This document shows, one piece after another, positions 34,705-43,715 of a DNA stretch of 64,000 nt. The DNA lies in contig JBEKZV010000013.1 in the NCBI GenBank assembly GCA_049509515.1, positions 62,001 through 126,000 of the forward strand. The letters run 5' to 3'. The position numbers were made by a program, and so were the translations under genes. Origin of the DNA: JBEKCP01 sp049509515 (GTDB lineage Bacteria; Planctomycetota; Planctomycetia; Pirellulales; Thermoguttaceae). The first letter of the stretch is position 1; every line of letters begins with the position of its first letter. A model generated the notes under the pieces. The model was not told the DNA's origin. It saw nothing but the letters and a program-made list of their open reading frames with translations, and did no database searches.

Positions 34705-36198
34705 GTGGCAGTGCCCCACCATTCCAACTTCGAGAAATGTGCCTTGGCCAGCGGGCTGCTCGCCGCGGAGCAACTCGACGCGGCCTGGGCGGCCCTCCGC
34801 GAAGCGGGCGACCAGGCCGGCTCCGCCAAGTCGATCGAACGCAAGCTCGCCGACCGGCTTGTCGAGGCCGGCGTGCTCAATCCTTGGCAGGCCAAGCAAC
34901 TCCTCGACGGCCGGACCAAGTTCACCCTGGGTCCCTACCGGATCATCGACTCGCTGGGCCAGGGGGGTATGGGCCACGTCTACAAGGCCAAGGACCCGCT
35001 CTTGGACCGCGTCGTGGCCATCAAGGTCCTCCCCCGCGACCGCTCCACGCCCGAAGCCATCGCCAATTTCACCCGCGAGATACAGGCGCTGGCCAGCTTC
35101 AACCACCCGAAGCTCGTCCGCGCCCTGGACGCCGGCCACGACGGCAACGTCTACTACCTCGTGCTGGAGTACGTCCCCGGGTCCGACCTGAGGAAGCTCG
35201 TCCGCCGCGAGGGGCCGCTGGACATGGGCCGCGGCGCCAGCATCATCTCCCAGGTGGCCGAGGGACTCCAGCACGCCCACGAGCACGGCATGGTCCACCG
35301 CGACGTCAAGCCCGGCAACGTACTGGTGACCACCGAGGGCGAGGCCAAGCTCTCGGACCTGGGGCTGGCCGGCCGGATGACCCGCGGCACGGACGACGAT
35401 CCCCGCTGGGGCAAGATCGTCGGCACGGCCGATTACCTCTCGCCCGACCACATCGCCGACCCCTGGAACCCCACACCGGCCTGGGACATCTACTCGCTCG
35501 GCTGCACGATGTACTACGCGGTGACGGGCAAGGTGCCGTTTCCGGGGGGCACGACGGCCGAGAAGGCCGGGGCCCACCGCGATCTCCACGCCCATCCCCT
35601 GGACCCGCGACGGCTGAACCATGCCCTGAGCGACACCTTCGTCGACCTGCTGGCCGACATGATGGCCAAAGAGCCCGCCGAGCGGATCGCGTCGGCCGCC
35701 GAGGTGGTCCGGCGGCTGGCCCCGTGGGCGAGCCGGGCACCGTGGAACCAGCGGGCGGCCGGGGTCCCCCAGGGAATCCTCGAAGAGGATCGGCGGGGCG
35801 GTGGGCCGCCGCTGCTGGGGCCGGCCCCGCCGGCCCCGCTTCGCGTGGTGCCCGCGGCGGCGCCGTCGATCCCGATGCCGCCGCCCCCGCCGCCGGGCCC
35901 GCCGGCCAGCCTACCACCGTTGGTGGTACCGCCCCCGGTGGTCCGGCCGCCGGTGCCGCTGGCGGCGGCGCCCTACGCACTGCCGGCCGAGCCGCGGCTT
36001 CGCGACACGCTCCCCGATCTGCCCGAGTCGCCCGACGCCCTTAACGCCGATGGTCAGGCCAGCGGCGACAGCATGAGTCTGATCGTGGTCACTGGGCGGC
36101 CGGTGGCGGCACCGTTGATCCTGCTGCTGGTCTTGCTGCCGATTGCGCTGGCGGCGGCCGCGCTAGTGATCGCCTGGCTTTGGGACCTGGGGTTCTGA
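34705..36198 (+). CDS. Membrane-anchored Ser/Thr protein kinase (497 aa)
   Basis: A Hanks-type kinase: glycine loop GQGGMG (85-90), Lys107 (AIKVLP), Glu125, catalytic loop HRDVKPGN (Asp200, Asn205), DLG (Asp218) and the activation segment near 225-245. About 70 residues before the kinase domain form a helical leader ('LVEAGVLNPWQAKQLL'), a pattern common in planctomycete kinases. After the kinase comes a Pro-rich linker (about 375-440) and a C-terminal membrane helix (about 470-492). No sensor domain is outside the membrane. GTG start. Substrate unknown. Confidence 0.92.
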   Translation: MAVPHHSNFEKCALASGLLAAEQLDAAWAALREAGDQAGSAKSIERKLADRLVEAGVLNPWQAKQLLDGRTKFTLGPYRIIDSLGQGGMGHVYKAKDPLLDRVVAIKVLPRDRSTPEAIANFTREIQALASFNHPKLVRALDAGHDGNVYYLVLEYVPGSDLRKLVRREGPLDMGRGASIISQVAEGLQHAHEHGMVHRDVKPGNVLVTTEGEAKLSDLGLAGRMTRGTDDDPRWGKIVGTADYLSPDHIADPWNPTPAWDIYSLGCTMYYAVTGKVPFPGGTTAEKAGAHRDLHAHPLDPRRLNHALSDTFVDLLADMMAKEPAERIASAAEVVRRLAPWASRAPWNQRAAGVPQGILEEDRRGGGPPLLGPAPPAPLRVVPAAAPSIPMPPPPPPGPPASLPPLVVPPPVVRPPVPLAAAPYALPAEPRLRDTLPDLPESPDALNADGQASGDSMSLIVVTGRPVAAPLILLLVLLPIALAAAALVIAWLWDLGF

Positions 36199-36268
36199 GC
36201 AGGAGCCGCACAGAGAATAGGTTGGCCGATGGCGGCTCGTGGTGCACACACTATTCTTTTGCGGCTCG

Positions 36269-36766
36269 TTACAAACCGAACTGGCGGACCCAGTATTCCA
36301 CGTCCTCTTGCAAGAGCGGCAGGGCGGGGCGATCGGGCGCATCGGCGGAGGCCTGGTGACGCTCGCGGCGGCGGCGGACGACCTCGGCATACCAGGCGTC
36401 GCTGGCGACGGCCCTGGCGCGGCGGCGGCGGGCGGCCCGCTGAATGGCCCGGTCGCTGGAAACCACCGTCAAACGCCGCGGCGCAGAGTCGGCGCGAATC
36501 AACTCCTCGATCACCGTGTCCGCCTCTTGATCGGCGGGGGCGAAACGGACCGTGATGCCCCGGTGCAAGGTCTGCCGCGGGAGGCCCCGCGGGGCCTCCC
36601 GGGCGTCGAAGACCACGGTGGTGCGCGATACCTCCGGGGGATCGAGCGACTCGGCAAGGAAGTTCAGCAGCGCCAGCCGGGCCCGCTCGAGGCCCCCCGG
36701 CCCCTGCCCGCCGCCGAGGATGCCCACCACGTTCAGCACGTTGTAGCCGTCGATCAATAGCGGCAT
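36269..36766 (-). CDS. YacP-like NYN-domain RNase (165 aa)
   Basis: A PIN-like NYN-domain nuclease of the YacP/Rae1 type, thought to cut mRNA on ribosomes. The Asp residues expected for metal binding are in LIDGYNVLN (residue 6), VVFDAREAP and VVSSDRAIQ. The ATG at 36766 lies 5 bases after the stop of pyrC, so the two are co-transcribed. The longer open frame upstream only shadows pyrC. Confidence 0.87.
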   Translation of the reverse strand: MPLLIDGYNVLNVVGILGGGQGPGGLERARLALLNFLAESLDPPEVSRTTVVFDAREAPRGLPRQTLHRGITVRFAPADQEADTVIEELIRADSAPRRLTVVSSDRAIQRAARRRRARAVASDAWYAEVVRRRRERHQASADAPDRPALPLLQEDVEYWVRQFGL

Positions 36767-36771
36767 GGATT

Positions 36772-38061
36772 CTACGCCGTGCCCCTCTGGAATTCTACGC
36801 GGCCGGCAACGAAAGTCGTCTCGGCCCGGCCCACCAGTTCCATGCCGGCAAAGGCGGTATTGGTGCTCTTCGAGCGGAACTCCGCGGGGTCGACCCGCCA
36901 GCGGGCCTTGGGGTCGATGATGGTGATGTCCGCATCGGCCCCCAAGGCCAGCGTCCCTTTGGGGATGCCCAGGATTCGGGCCGGATTGACGGTCATTTTC
37001 GCCAGGGCGGAGGGCCAATCCAGGTGTCCCGGCTCGATCAGCCGGGTGACCGCCAATCCCAGCGCGGTCTCCAGGCCCACGATGCCGAAGGGGGCCTGAT
37101 CCAGCTCCTGCATCTTCTTCTCCTTGGCATGGGGGGCGTGGTCGGAGGCGATCACGTCGATCGTGCCGTCGACCAGGCCGGCGATGACCGCCTCGACGTG
37201 CTCCTTGCCGCGCAAGGGGGGGTTCATCTTGTAGTTGGAGTCGAAGGAGCGGAGGCACTCGTCGGTGAGGGTGAAGTGATGGGGCGTGGCCTCGGCGGTG
37301 ACGCGGACCCCGCGGAGCTTCGCCCGGCGGAGGGCCTCGATCCCGTTGAGGGTCGTGACGTGCATGATGTGCAAGCGGCCGCCGGTGGCCTCGGCCAGCG
37401 AGATGTCGCGGCTGGTCATCACGTCCTCGGCGGCGGCGGGGATGCCGCTCAGGCCCAGCACCAGCGACACGAGTCCTTCGTGCATCACGCCGCGGCTCGT
37501 CAGCTCGCGGACCTCGGGGTGGTTCAGCACCGGCTTGTCGAACATCAGGCAGTACTCGAAGGCCCGCCGCATCAGCTCGGCGTCGTAGACCGGGCTGCCG
37601 TCGTCGCTGAAGCCGACCGCGCCGGCCTCGACCAACTGCCCGATCTCGGCCAGCTCCTTCCCCTCGCGGTTCTTGCTGACGCAGGCCACGACGAACACGT
37701 TCGCATGACCCTTGTGGGCGGCCTGTTGGCGGACGAACTCGACGGCGGCCTGGCTGTCGATGGGCGGATCGGTGTTGGGCATGCAGGCCAGCGAGGTGAA
37801 ACCGCCGTGGACCGCCGCCGCCGTGCCCGACTCGATCGTCTCGTCCTCCTCGAATCCCGGCTCGCGGAGGTGGACGTGCATGTCCACCAGCCCCGGCGCG
37901 ACGATCCGGCCCGCGGCGTCGTACACCTCCATACCCTCGCCGGCGGGCACGTCGTAGGCGGCGATGCGGCCCCCCTCCACCAACAGGTTCATCACCCGGT
38001 CCAGCGACTGGCTGGGATCAATCACGCGGCCGTTGGCAATCAGGAGCTTTGGCGTCGTCAT
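36772..38061 (-). CDS. pyrC: Dihydroorotase (429 aa)
   Basis: Third step of de novo pyrimidine synthesis: cyclises carbamoyl-aspartate to dihydroorotate. Class I features: DMHVHLREPGFE (zinc ligands His and the substrate Arg), MPNTDPP, HVTT, ATPHHF and ASDHAPH (catalytic Asp). It is downstream of pyrB with an unrelated 226-residue gene between. A heptamer array (38071-38100) sits in the gap just before the start. Confidence 0.95.
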   Translation of the reverse strand: MTTPKLLIANGRVIDPSQSLDRVMNLLVEGGRIAAYDVPAGEGMEVYDAAGRIVAPGLVDMHVHLREPGFEEDETIESGTAAAVHGGFTSLACMPNTDPPIDSQAAVEFVRQQAAHKGHANVFVVACVSKNREGKELAEIGQLVEAGAVGFSDDGSPVYDAELMRRAFEYCLMFDKPVLNHPEVRELTSRGVMHEGLVSLVLGLSGIPAAAEDVMTSRDISLAEATGGRLHIMHVTTLNGIEALRRAKLRGVRVTAEATPHHFTLTDECLRSFDSNYKMNPPLRGKEHVEAVIAGLVDGTIDVIASDHAPHAKEKKMQELDQAPFGIVGLETALGLAVTRLIEPGHLDWPSALAKMTVNPARILGIPKGTLALGADADITIIDPKARWRVDPAEFRSKSTNTAFAGMELVGRAETTFVAGRVEFQRGTA

Positions 38062-38070
38062 CGGCGGGCG

Positions 38071-38100
38071 AGGGATTGGGGATTAGGGATTAGGGATTGG
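38071..38100. repeat. Heptamer array upstream of pyrC
   Basis: Units ATTGGGG/ATTAGGG on the plus strand, four in a row. Same family as the arrays at 38854, 23648 and 54061. Confidence 0.85.
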
Positions 38101-38135
38101 ACTTGTGTGCAACCCGGTTTCAAAGGGTGCGGCCG

Positions 38136-38816
38136 CTAGCGCGAAGCCGACTCCGGTTCATCGTCGGCGCTCGTTCGGAACAGCGGGCCGTCGGCCTCGT
38201 CGTGAACGCGCGTGTATCCGAAATGGCCAAGCACGGCCCGGCACAGCGAGACCGCGTTGTTTGCCGAAAGGTTGCATTGGACGTAGATGTCCGTACCCGG
38301 CACGATCCGCCCCGAGTCCCGGCCAGACCTGTCGCCAGTCTTCAACTCACCCGGGTCGCGCGCGAAATACGGTCGTCTGTTACCGACGATGTTCGTCGCG
38401 CGGTGGAACGTCCGCCGGTTCTCCGCGGCCACCAACCCGCAGAGCGCCGGGGGAAGGTTGCACCAATCCCACCCCCGCACGTCGTGCCTCACGCTCTCGC
38501 CGGAATCGCCTTTGAACTCGAACCAGAAGACTTTCCCGCCCCTGTAGCGCCCGCCGCGGTTTGTGTCAACCTCGGTCAGCCCCCGCCGCACCCGCCGCAG
38601 GTGGGCGACCTCGCCGTCGGCGGCCAGCAACCCTAGGCGGCCGGTAATGAATTCGCAGATCTCCTGGTTATCGACCCACGGGTCGTCCTGCCCCCAACGC
38701 CTCGCTGCCTCGTCGCGAAGAAAGCGAACGAGGCTGGGCGCCGGCTCGCGAGCGAGACCATGCCACAGCGCCAGCAGCCGCCGGTAACCCTCGGGGGTGT
38801 GCTCGAAAATTGCCAT
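38136..38816 (-). CDS. Unknown protein between pyrB and pyrC (226 aa)
   Basis: I do not recognise the family. The ATG at 38816 (MAIFEHTPEGYRRLLALWHG) is chosen because codons upstream run into the heptamer array. There is no signal peptide and no membrane helix. The middle is rich in Gly, Arg and Trp (GGRYRGGKVFWFEFKG, HDVRGWDWCNLPP). A conserved-looking patch reads YFARDPGELKTGD. It lies between two pyrimidine genes on the same strand but nothing links it to that pathway. Confidence 0.6.
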   Translation of the reverse strand: MAIFEHTPEGYRRLLALWHGLAREPAPSLVRFLRDEAARRWGQDDPWVDNQEICEFITGRLGLLAADGEVAHLRRVRRGLTEVDTNRGGRYRGGKVFWFEFKGDSGESVRHDVRGWDWCNLPPALCGLVAAENRRTFHRATNIVGNRRPYFARDPGELKTGDRSGRDSGRIVPGTDIYVQCNLSANNAVSLCRAVLGHFGYTRVHDEADGPLFRTSADDEPESASR

Positions 38817-38853
38817 GCCAACGCCCTCGCAATGCCCGGTTAAGCCACGCCCT

Positions 38854-38899
38854 CCAATCCCCAATCCCCAATCCCCAATCCCTAATCCCTAATCCCTCC
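38854..38899. repeat. Heptamer array at the pyrB 3' end
   Basis: CCCCAAT units followed by CCCTAAT units. The pyrB stop codon (38882-38884) and the last few codons (GIRD) lie inside it. Confidence 0.88.
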
Positions 38900-39865
38900 C
38901 CCCCTCTCCCCTTGCAGCAGCCACAGGACCGCCATGCGGACCGCCACGCCGTTGGTGACCTGCTCGAGGATGGCCGACTGCGAGCCGTCGGCCACGTCGG
39001 CCGAGACCTCCACGCCGCGGTTGATCGGCCCGGGGGCCAGGATCAAGATGTCGCGCTTGGCCCGGGCCAGCCGCTGGCGATCCATCGTGTACAGGTGGGC
39101 GTACTCGCGGACCGAGGGGAACGGCCGGGTCGCCTGCCGCTCGAACTGGATCCGCAGCAAGTTCAGCACGTCCACCCGCGGCAAGATGGCATCCAGGCTG
39201 TAGGAATATTCGACGCCCAACTCCGCCCAGCGAGGCGAGACGAGCGTCGAGGGCCCGCACACGATCACCTTCGCCCCGAGCTTCATCAACCCCCAGATGT
39301 TCGACCGGGCAGTGCGGCTGTGCTGGATGTCGCCCACCAGGGCCACCGTTAGTCCCGCGATCCGGCCGAGCCGCTGCCGGATGGTCATAATGTCCAGGAG
39401 CCCTTGCGTGGGGTGCTCGTGCGGCCCGTCCCCGGCGTTGATGACCGACGAGCGGAGGTTCTGGGCCAGCAGGTGGGGGGTGCCCGGGGTATGGTGCCGC
39501 ACGACCATCACGTCGATGCCCATGGCCTCGATGTTCTTGGCCGTGTCGACGACCGTCTCCCCCTTGGAGAGGCTGCTGGTGGCGGCGGAGAAATCGAGCG
39601 TGTCGGCCCCGAGCCGTCGGGCGGCCAGGGCGAAACTGGTCCGCGTCCGCGTGGAATTTTCGAAGAACAGGTTGACGCACGTCTTGCCGGCCAAGAGCGG
39701 CATTTTCCGCTGCTGCTGGTCCATCGCCCGCCGGAAAACGGCGGCCGTGTCGAGGATCAGCGTCAGCTCCTCGGCCGAGAGATCCTCCAGCCCCAACAGG
39801 TGCCGCCGCTGCCACCACGAGGGCACGGCGCCCAACTCGGGCCGCTGGACCGTTTGCGTTGCCAT
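38882..39865 (-). CDS. pyrB: Aspartate carbamoyltransferase catalytic chain (327 aa)
   Basis: Joins carbamoyl phosphate and aspartate, the first committed step of pyrimidine synthesis. Seen are FFENSTRTRTSFALAA (carbamoyl-phosphate site), SLSKGETVVDTAKN, RHHTPGTPHLLA and HPTQGLLDIMTI. The ATG at 39865 follows a GGGAGGT ribosome-binding site. The C-terminal residues (GGGIRD) are supplied by a repeat array rather than by family sequence. No regulatory chain (pyrI) is nearby. Confidence 0.95.
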   Translation of the reverse strand: MATQTVQRPELGAVPSWWQRRHLLGLEDLSAEELTLILDTAAVFRRAMDQQQRKMPLLAGKTCVNLFFENSTRTRTSFALAARRLGADTLDFSAATSSLSKGETVVDTAKNIEAMGIDVMVVRHHTPGTPHLLAQNLRSSVINAGDGPHEHPTQGLLDIMTIRQRLGRIAGLTVALVGDIQHSRTARSNIWGLMKLGAKVIVCGPSTLVSPRWAELGVEYSYSLDAILPRVDVLNLLRIQFERQATRPFPSVREYAHLYTMDRQRLARAKRDILILAPGPINRGVEVSADVADGSQSAILEQVTNGVAVRMAVLWLLQGERGGGIRD

Positions 39866-40054
39866 GGCGTACCTCCCGCGAGCCCGCGTGCCACCCGCGA
39901 GCTTCCGGCCTGATTCTAGCAACCGCATGAAATGCTGCAAGCCGGTCTGCGGGCGCGGGGCGCCGAAATCCCGGGGCCTGGACGAATGAGCTCGGCGTAG
40001 AAGTCCAAAGCAGCGGAGCCGAAACGCGGGGGCGGCTAGTGGTCCATTTTCATT

Positions 40055-41254
40055 CTAGCGTTCCTGTTCCACCTCTGGCCGCTGACCCACTCGCGAGGTC
40101 GTGGGCTCCTGGTCTTCGCGGGATTCGACCAGCTTGCCGTCCGCCGTCCAGCGCAACCACTTGGTCACGAGCTTGCCGGCCTTGTATTCGCCGAGGGACT
40201 CCTTCAGCCCGTTGGGATGCCAGGTAATCCAGGCACCGGTCTTCCTGCCGGCGTCAAACTCGCCTTCGGCTTGCTCCTGGCCGTTCTCGTACCACCAAGT
40301 GAACTTGCCCACCGCGACGCCGCGGTCATACTGTCCCTCGGTCTTCTTGATTCCGCTGGGATACCACTCGGTCCACACCCCGTGTTGCTGGTCCGGCCCG
40401 GCGGGGGCACTCGCCGAGGTGGCGATCTTGGTGTGCCCCCAGTCGTAGGTCGCCTCCGGCATGTCCGACGCGCGGAGGTAAGCGCCCTCGTAGCGTTTCT
40501 GCCCGAGCGTGTACCATCCGACCGTCTTGACGACGCACTTGCCGTCGATGTACGTATTCTGACTCAGCGTCTTGCCCTCGCGGTCCCACTCCAGCACGTC
40601 GCCGTTGAGGGTCCCATTGACGTAAGTCGCTTCGAGGTGTTTCTGGCCGTTGGAATGCCACCAGGTCCACGTGCCCGAGCGAGTGCCGTTGTCGAAGCTC
40701 CACTGGATGATGCTCTGGCCGTGGCTGTCCTTGATGGTCCAGGTGCCGTGGAGGCGGCCGTCCTGGAACGTCGCTTCGGAGGCGAATGGTCCGGACCACT
40801 GCTTGTCGTTACTTGCGGAGAAGAGGTGGCCTTCGTCCGTGGCGAGCTGCTGGGTCCATTTCCCCTGTTGTTTCCCGTTGAGGAATTCGCCCGCCTTGAC
40901 GACGTCGCCGCTGGGGGCGTACAGCTTGAAGGTCCCTTGATTGAAGTAGTTTCCGGCCGCGTCCTGGCCCACCTCGCGCTCGATCTTGACCTTCCCGTCC
41001 GGATAACGCTCCGTGACCATTTCGACTTTGCCCATGTCGAGGATGCCGTCGGCGGCCGCGGTCGCCTTGGCGGGCGCGACCGTGGGCGCCGTCTTGTGCT
41101 GAGCCGTCGTGGCGGGCGACGGGGCGTCCGCCACGTTGATCGTCGTCGAAGTGCTCGGAGATTCCTGCCTGAGCCCTTGGGCTCCCGCCGTGACACTCGC
41201 GAGCGCGATCCCGACGGCGCCAGCCGTTCGCAAGAAAGCCTTGGTCACGTTCAT
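40055..41254 (-). CDS. Exported MORN/YwqK-like repeat protein (399 aa)
   Basis: A signal peptide (MNVTKAFLRTAGAVGIAL, cleavage near AGAQ), then about ten repeats of G-x-W-x-W-x2-N-G-x-K type (for example GTWTWWHSNGQKHLEATY, GKFTWWYENGQEQAEGEF), the YwqK/MORN-variant beta repeat. These form elongated beta structures, and some act as antitoxin or adaptor proteins; here the role is open. The start at 41254 is set by an AGGAGGA site 7 bases upstream. Last repeats near residues 350-380. Confidence 0.82.
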   Translation of the reverse strand: MNVTKAFLRTAGAVGIALASVTAGAQGLRQESPSTSTTINVADAPSPATTAQHKTAPTVAPAKATAAADGILDMGKVEMVTERYPDGKVKIEREVGQDAAGNYFNQGTFKLYAPSGDVVKAGEFLNGKQQGKWTQQLATDEGHLFSASNDKQWSGPFASEATFQDGRLHGTWTIKDSHGQSIIQWSFDNGTRSGTWTWWHSNGQKHLEATYVNGTLNGDVLEWDREGKTLSQNTYIDGKCVVKTVGWYTLGQKRYEGAYLRASDMPEATYDWGHTKIATSASAPAGPDQQHGVWTEWYPSGIKKTEGQYDRGVAVGKFTWWYENGQEQAEGEFDAGRKTGAWITWHPNGLKESLGEYKAGKLVTKWLRWTADGKLVESREDQEPTTSRVGQRPEVEQER

Positions 41255-41613
41255 CAGCACTCCTCCTGTCCATAGAGCAAAAAGGGTTACAAGCAAGCCG
41301 TTCAGCGCCGTGCCATCCCGTAGCACGGACACCATTCACTACTTGTGGGGGAGAAGGAACGGCAGAGTTATCGCGCCTGGACGTCCTTTCCGTCATAGTA
41401 GGTCGGCGCTACGGCTCTCCTACAATGCGTCTTTTCGTCCTCCCCATTAAAGGCATTATCGCCCGCAAGACTTAACCTGCCCGCTGGCCGCACGGCTGTG
41501 CAGGCTCAAGTCCTGTTTCCATAACTGCTTACCGCCCCTGTCGGACTGAAAGCCGCCCGAGTATGATGGGAAGACGGGTTCGATAACCAGTCCTGATTGG
41601 CTTGCGCAGCGCC
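41255..41613. other. Divergent intergenic region between MORN-like gene and RluB-like gene
   Basis: 359 bases with fewer G and C than the genes beside it. It holds the ribosome-binding site of the MORN-like gene on one side and a likely promoter for the pseudouridine synthase on the other. No other gene or strong fold is seen. Confidence 0.55.
41539..41567 (+). promoter_or_regulatory. Possible promoter for the RluB-like/pyrK pair
   Basis: -10 TATGAT (41562-41567) is good; -35 TGTCGG (41539-41544) is weak; spacer 17 bases. Confidence 0.4.
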
Positions 41614-42453
41614 ATGGCTGTACCTGCTCCCGGACGCCGAAATGCACGCTCGAAGCCGCCAAACGGCGGCCGGGGGCCCGTCCGTGGGCGGCCGCGGCGG
41701 CCGGCACCGCCGCCGAAGACTTTGGGCCCGGCGGGGCCGGAACGGCTGCAAAAAGTCCTGGCGGCCGCGGGACTGGGCAGCCGCCGGCAGTGCGAAGAGC
41801 TCATCACCAGCGGCCGCGTCGAGGTGGACCGGGAAACGGTCACGCAACTGGGCACCCGCGTGGACCCTGCCCGGCAGGAAGTCCGCGTGGACGGCCAATC
41901 CCTGGTCGTCGGCCGCCGCGTCTACTGGGCCCTCCACAAGCCCAAGGGCGTGGTGTCGACCAACTGGGACCCTTCGGGCAGACCGCGGGTGGTGGACTTG
42001 GTCCCGGCCCACGGCAGCCGGCTGTTTGCCGTCGGGCGGCTCGACTTGACCAGCGAGGGCCTGATCCTGGTCACCAACGACGGCGAGCTGGCCAACCGGC
42101 TTACCCATCCGCGCTATGGCGTGAGCAAGACGTACCGGGTACAGGTGGCGGGGCGGCCCACGCCCGAAATCCTCACCCGGCTCCGCCGCGGTGTCCACCT
42201 GGCGGAGGGGATGGCCCGGGCCGAGCGGGTCGAAGTCTGCTCGCATCACAAAGACAGCACGTGGCTGGAGATGGTCCTCCGCGAGGGCCGCAACCGCGAG
42301 ATCCGCCGGCTGTTGGCCCGCGTGGGGCACAAGGTCCTGCGGTTGGTGCGGACGGCCGTCGGGCCGATCGGGTTGGGGAAACTGCCGCCGGGCGCGTGCC
42401 GCCCACTGGGGGCGGACGAGGTCCGGCAGTTGCGAGCGAGTTGCCAGCCATGA
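41614..42453 (+). CDS. RsuA/RluB-family pseudouridine synthase (279 aa)
   Basis: A pseudouridine synthase of the RsuA/RluB type, probably acting on 23S or 16S rRNA. A basic tail (1-40) is followed by an S4 RNA-binding domain (about 43-90, ERLQKVLAAAGLGSRRQCEELI) and the catalytic domain with Asp144 in FAVGRLDLTSEGLIL. The C-terminal REGRNREIRRLL is the family motif. The start at 41614 (ATG) is preferred over a TTG twelve bases upstream. The stop overlaps pyrK by four bases. Confidence 0.92.
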   Translation: MAVPAPGRRNARSKPPNGGRGPVRGRPRRPAPPPKTLGPAGPERLQKVLAAAGLGSRRQCEELITSGRVEVDRETVTQLGTRVDPARQEVRVDGQSLVVGRRVYWALHKPKGVVSTNWDPSGRPRVVDLVPAHGSRLFAVGRLDLTSEGLILVTNDGELANRLTHPRYGVSKTYRVQVAGRPTPEILTRLRRGVHLAEGMARAERVEVCSHHKDSTWLEMVLREGRNREIRRLLARVGHKVLRLVRTAVGPIGLGKLPPGACRPLGADEVRQLRASCQP

Positions 42454-43307
42454 GTTGTCAGTCGCCGGGATTCGTCTGGCAGGGAACGGTCCAGATTGCG
42501 GAAAACGTCCCGCTGGCTCGGGATACGTATCGCGTGGCCTTCCGCTGTCCGGAGATCGCGCGGCGGATCGTGCCCGGGCAGTTCGTGATGCTGCGGTTGG
42601 CCGGGGCCAACGACCCGCTCTTGGGCCGGCCGCTGGCCATGTACGAGGTGCTGGCGGGGGCCGGCGGGGAGCCGGAGTCTCTGGCGATCGTCTACCAGGC
42701 GGTCGGCAAGCTGACCCGGCGGCTGGCCGGCCTCAAGCCGGGCATCCTCGTGGAGGTCTGGGGGCCGCTGGGCAACGGCTTCCCGCCCAGCGAGACGGCC
42801 CACCTGGTGATGGTGGCGGGTGGCATCGGCCAGACGCCTTTCCTGGCCCTGGCCCGGGAGGCCCTGGGCCACGCGCGGTACGGCAATCCGCCCCGGCAGG
42901 TCCCGCGGGCCCGGCAGGTCACGCTCTGCTACGGTGCCCGCACGGCCGAGTTCCTGGCCTGCGTGGACGACTTCCGCCAGGCCGGCGTGGAGGTGCACCT
43001 GAGCACGGACGACGGCTCGGCGGGGCACTGCGGACCGGTGACCGACCTGATGCGGCTGGTGGTGGGCACGTCGGCCATGCCGTGCCGGGTGGTGGCCTGC
43101 GGGCCGGAGCGGATGCTGGCGGCCACGGCCGAGCTGGCCCGGCGACTGGACGTGCCCTGTCAAGTCTCGCTGGAAAGCCCGATGGCCTGCGGCATCGGCA
43201 TCTGCTTCAGTTGCGTGGCAAAGGTCCGCGACGCGTCGGGGCAGTGGGACTACCGGCGGATCTGCGTCGAGGGGCCGGTGTTCGACGCCGCGGACGTGGA
43301 GTTCTGA
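42450..43307 (+). CDS. pyrK: Dihydroorotate dehydrogenase electron-transfer subunit (285 aa)
   Basis: An FAD/2Fe-2S protein that passes electrons from dihydroorotate dehydrogenase type 1B to NAD. FAD-binding barrel about 1-110 (RPLAMYEV as the R-x-Y-S-like motif), NAD-binding part from VMVAGGIGQTPFLALA, and the C-terminal cluster motif CGIGICFSC followed by a last Cys in RRICVEGP. It starts inside the stop of the pseudouridine synthase (ATGA). The catalytic pyrD is not in the window. Other members of this ferredoxin-reductase group remain possible. Confidence 0.88.
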   Translation: MSCQSPGFVWQGTVQIAENVPLARDTYRVAFRCPEIARRIVPGQFVMLRLAGANDPLLGRPLAMYEVLAGAGGEPESLAIVYQAVGKLTRRLAGLKPGILVEVWGPLGNGFPPSETAHLVMVAGGIGQTPFLALAREALGHARYGNPPRQVPRARQVTLCYGARTAEFLACVDDFRQAGVEVHLSTDDGSAGHCGPVTDLMRLVVGTSAMPCRVVACGPERMLAATAELARRLDVPCQVSLESPMACGIGICFSCVAKVRDASGQWDYRRICVEGPVFDAADVEF

Positions 43308-43365
43308 CGACGGCGGAAGGACCAAGGATGAAGGCAGCCGCTTGCGGCTTCGCAGGCCCTCCGCT

Positions 43366-43386
43366 GCGGCGGCAGTTTGCCGCCGG
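43366..43386. repeat. GTT-loop palindrome between pyrK and rpsT
   Basis: Arms GCGGCGGCA / TGCCGCCGG around GTT, one mismatch. It lies in the gap between convergent genes and follows a second hairpin (about 43336-43355). Confidence 0.7.
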
Positions 43387-43402
43387 CTGCGCACCTTCCG
43401 CC

Positions 43403-43687
43403 TTACGATTGCGCGGGGGCCGGGCTTTTTCGGGCCTTGATCCGCGCCGAGAGCCGCGACTTGGTCCGGGCCGCAGCGTTGCGATGGATGATCTTGTGCG
43501 CCGCCGCCCGATCGAGTTTCTGGGCGGCCGCCCGCAGCTCGGTCTCGGCCCGGGCGACGTCGCCGGCCCCGAGCGCGTCGGTCACTTTGCGGCATTGGGT
43601 CCGTAACGAGCGTTTGATCGAGCGGTTGCGCTCGCGGCGCACGATGTTCTGCCGAAGTCGTTTCTTGGCACTCTTGATTTGGGGCAT
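43403..43687 (-). CDS. rpsT: 30S ribosomal protein S20 (94 aa)
   Basis: A small basic helical protein that binds 16S rRNA early in 30S assembly. The start MPQIKSAKKRLRQNIVRRER is the family signature (usually KSAxKR), and the C-terminus holds the second basic patch (AAHKIIHRNAAARTKSRL). The ATG at 43687 gives the right length. A much longer overlapping frame here is only a shadow of the TPR gene. 28 bases separate it from that gene's stop. Confidence 0.95.
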   Translation of the reverse strand: MPQIKSAKKRLRQNIVRRERNRSIKRSLRTQCRKVTDALGAGDVARAETELRAAAQKLDRAAAHKIIHRNAAARTKSRLSARIKARKSPAPAQS

Positions 43688-43715
43688 GGCTTCCGTCGCA
43701 CGTGGTGTGGGGATG

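Noticed and set aside
36767..37258. N-terminal extension of the YacP-like gene
   Set aside because: It only shadows pyrC; the family start is at 36766.
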